Assembly (NCBI GenBank): GCA_030039695.1
Contig: JASHVB010000481.1
Coordinates: 1-5,468, forward strand
DNA: 5,468 bases
Source of the DNA: Acetobacteraceae bacterium
Lineage (GTDB): Bacteria; Pseudomonadota; Alphaproteobacteria; Acetobacterales; Acetobacteraceae
Reading direction: 5' to 3'
This document shows positions 5,173-5,468 of this stretch, in pieces. The notes beneath the pieces were generated by a model. The model was given only the letters and a program-made list of their open reading frames with translations, was not told the origin of the DNA and did not search any database. The position numbers and the translations under genes were made by a program. Each line of letters opens with the position of its first letter. Within the stretch, counting starts at the first letter, position 1.

Positions 5173-5220
5173 TGGGCGGTCGCGCGCTCGGCTTAGGCCT
5201 CTTGCTGGATTACCGACGCC

Positions 5221-5467
5221 TCACGGCGAATAGGCGGAGGCCGACCGCGCGATCAGCGCCAGCACCCAAAACGCGTCGACATCCCTATCGGCGTCCGTCG
5301 CCCAAGACTATGCCCTACCAGGCCACTTCGTCGAGATGAATGGGCGCGCGGGCCATACGCTGCTGCAAAACCCTTGATCCGCTACCTCTCGAGGACGGGT
5401 TACCCGGAGGGAAAGTCTGCCCGACCGCGAAGTCCGCAAAATAGCGTGCGAAGTGCCTCCTTGACAT
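5221..5467 (-). pseudogene. MaoC-like dehydratase N-terminal fragment, broken by a stop and a frameshift
   Basis: From ATG 5467 the - strand reads MSRRHFARYFADFAVGQTFP, the typical start of MaoC/hot-dog fold acyl-CoA hydratases (RYFEDFxVGQ). Twenty-odd poorly matching residues follow, then APIHLDEVAW and TAG (5317-5315). Family members have PxHxDxxYAAQTxFG here, and the TAG falls within that YAAQ stretch. The same frame continues GIVLGDGRR with the glycine at the expected distance, then a second stop. Another frame then gives VDAFWVLALIARSASAYSP up to TGA (5223-5221), similar to the family's VDSxFTLALV. Only about 80 of the usual 150 or more residues are present. Each match is short, so the family call is moderate. 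The ATG is within two bases of the window end, so the true start may lie outside. Confidence 0.45.
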
Positions 5468-5468
5468 A

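Noticed and set aside
5232..5374. A + strand reading ending HFVEMNGRAGHTLLQNP and TGA, which looks protein-like.
   Set aside because: The opposite strand over the same bases matches MaoC motifs at the right spacing. The + strand frame has no start with a ribosome binding site and no family I recognise.
1..5468. CRISPR arrays, tRNA or rRNA genes, toxin-antitoxin or defence genes.
   Set aside because: I found no regularly spaced repeats, no tRNA-like cloverleaf and no recognisable defence protein on either strand.

Overview
The window is a GC-rich piece of accessory DNA, most likely from a proteobacterium. An alphaproteobacterium is my best guess, from the rhizobial-type IS630 element and the RIT element; no rRNA or tRNA gene anchors the taxonomy. 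It consists mainly of mobile DNA and broken genes.

Positions 1-3946 are a nested insertion. The outer layer is an IS630-family transposase gene on the + strand whose 5' end lies left of the window. It is split at codon Asp (352-354), between the second catalytic Asp and the catalytic Glu of the DDE triad. Joining 1-355 to 3783-3946 restores an uninterrupted reading frame. The inner layer is a RIT (recombinase-in-trio) element. It has three different tyrosine recombinase genes on the - strand (ritA 3623-2373, ritB 2376-1435, ritC 1442-447), overlapping by 4 and 8 bases and so probably read as one translationally coupled operon. They are enclosed by 87-bp inverted repeats (356-442 and 3666-3752; outer 39 bp identical, 78/87 overall). 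All three recombinases keep the R, K, HxxR, H and Y catalytic residues. At the right junction only, the repeat is followed by 26 extra bases, so a GATC borders the insertion on both sides and a 12-6-12 dyad (3753-3782) is formed that looks like a tyrosine-recombinase crossover site.

Positions 3947-4156 hold the probable 3' end of the IS630 element and a strong GC hairpin. At 4157-4447 is an intact 96-residue open reading frame of unknown function with a strong ribosome binding site.

Positions 4444-5468, read on the - strand, are a gene graveyard. From right to left it holds the N-terminal part of a MaoC-like dehydratase gene (broken by a stop and a frameshift), a CtaG-like cytochrome oxidase assembly gene (truncated and frameshifted), and the helix-turn-helix N-terminus of a second, different IS630-type transposase. 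None of these looks functional. The RIT operon and the 96-residue ORF are the only genes here that look intact.
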